The notes beneath the pieces are model-generated. The model was not told where the DNA came from. It worked only from the letters and a program-made list of their open reading frames with translations, and did no database searches. Shown in pieces: positions 4,719 to 5,309 of a DNA stretch of 5,309 bases. A program made the translations under genes and the position numbers. Positions within the stretch are counted from its first letter, which is position 1, and every line of letters starts with the position of its first letter. Source of the DNA: Oxalobacteraceae bacterium (GTDB taxonomy: Bacteria; Pseudomonadota; Gammaproteobacteria; Burkholderiales; Burkholderiaceae_D); the NCBI GenBank assembly GCA_947446335.1, contig CANFGA010000262.1:1-5309 (forward strand). Reading direction: 5' to 3'.

Positions 4719-5309
4719 ATGACTGTCTCCATCGCACTGATCCAGACTGCTTTTATCGCTGGCAATATCGAGGCCAATGTGGCACGCATCAGCGTTTTTC
4801 ATCAGATGGCGGCGATCGCGAAAGCCGATCTGGTGATCTTCTCGGAAATGGCCATCACCGGCTATTCGCCCGAAGACTTGATGCTTAACAGAACATTTCA
4901 AGACAGCGCCATGCGCGCCGTCGAGCAATGCGCTGCGTTGACGAAAAACGGCCCCGCCATCTTGCTCGGTTCATTGTGGCGTGACGGGGATGGTCTGCAT
5001 AACGCGGCTTTCCTGATTGAGAACGGCCAGGTCATCCGGCGCCAGTACAAGCATCATCTGCCCAATTACGGCGTATTCGATGAACGACGCTACTTTACCG
5101 CCGGCCCGATGCCGGCTCCGGTTCAGTGGCGAGGGATCAAACTCGGTTTGCTCATTTGCGAAGACCTGTGGTTTTTCGATGTCGCGGCCGCTCTAGCGCA
5201 AAGCGGCGCCGAACTGCTCATCGCCATCAACGCGTCGCCCTTTGAAACGGGCAAGGCGCGTGCGCGGGAACAAGTTGCAGCATGGCGCAGCGCATTTTCA
5301 CGAAGGCGC
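4719..5309 (+). CDS. nadE: Glutamine-dependent NAD+ synthetase, N-terminal part (truncated by the window)
   Basis: The first 197 codons encode the nitrilase-like glutaminase domain that frees ammonia from glutamine for the last step of NAD synthesis (deamido-NAD to NAD, cytoplasm). The catalytic triad is intact: Glu43 in FSEMAITGYSPEDL, Lys111 in YKHHLPNYGVFDERRYF and Cys147 in LLICEDLWF. NASPFETGK (171-179) is a further family signature. Glutamine-dependent NadE proteins are about 540-560 residues, so the ATP-dependent synthetase domain lies beyond the right edge. The ATG at 4719 matches the usual family start (MTVSIALIQT), but the bases before it (CCCAAGCCCCCC) contain no Shine-Dalgarno, so initiation is unusual or leaderless. 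The last seven residues (SAFSRRR) do not look like the family, which normally continues to a GLP..Y.N segment; a frameshift near the edge is possible. Confidence 0.93.
   Translation, partial: MTVSIALIQTAFIAGNIEANVARISVFHQMAAIAKADLVIFSEMAITGYSPEDLMLNRTFQDSAMRAVEQCAALTKNGPAILLGSLWRDGDGLHNAAFLIENGQVIRRQYKHHLPNYGVFDERRYFTAGPMPAPVQWRGIKLGLLICEDLWFFDVAAALAQSGAELLIAINASPFETGKARAREQVAAWRSAFSRRR

Noticed and set aside
4469..4789. 106-codon minus-strand ORF in the gap upstream of nadE
   Set aside because: It overlaps the first 71 bases of nadE, has no ribosome site and shows no recognisable motif.
1..5309. Terminal repeat: window begins CGAAGGCGA and ends CGAAGGCGC
   Set aside because: An 8-base match at both ends is within chance expectation in GC-rich DNA, and each copy lies inside a different gene.

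Overview
The window reads as chromosomal DNA of a Gram-negative proteobacterium, most likely a betaproteobacterium of the Burkholderiales. That placement is an inference from GC-rich coding sequence, an outer-membrane beta-barrel protein, c-type cytochromes with Sec signals, and an NhaR / TerC-like / glutamine-dependent NAD synthetase gene set. I see no insertion sequence, phage gene, CRISPR array, rRNA or tRNA. Both edges cut through genes.

Left part (1-1870): two gene groups diverge from an AT-rich control region at 193-328. Leftward lie a 45-residue small ORF with a perfect Shine-Dalgarno and, overlapping it by ATGA, the first 19 codons of a probable TerC/Alx-like membrane protein. Rightward lie nhaR (LysR family) and, 27 bases on, a P-loop nucleoside/nucleotide kinase-family gene. 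The control region holds a perfect TATAAT and a 15-base dyad of the LysR T-N11-A type, so NhaR probably controls itself and the divergent pair.

Middle part (1949-4252, minus strand): a compact three-gene set in transcription order: cytochrome b561 (inner membrane, di-heme type), a 427-residue protein with a Sec signal, one CXXCH heme motif and a beta-barrel-like remainder ending in Phe (Cyc2-like fused cytochrome-porin), and a small periplasmic class I cytochrome c. Together these would supply a complete electron path between the cell surface and the quinone pool. This is the most interesting part of the window: a candidate minimal extracellular electron transfer or metal-oxidation module. 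The set ends near a hairpin in the convergent gap with the kinase gene.

Right part (4253-5309): a gap of about 470 bases with AT-rich sequence, short direct and inverted repeats and no convincing gene, followed by the first 197 codons of glutamine-dependent NAD+ synthetase (nadE), containing the complete glutaminase catalytic triad but running off the window.
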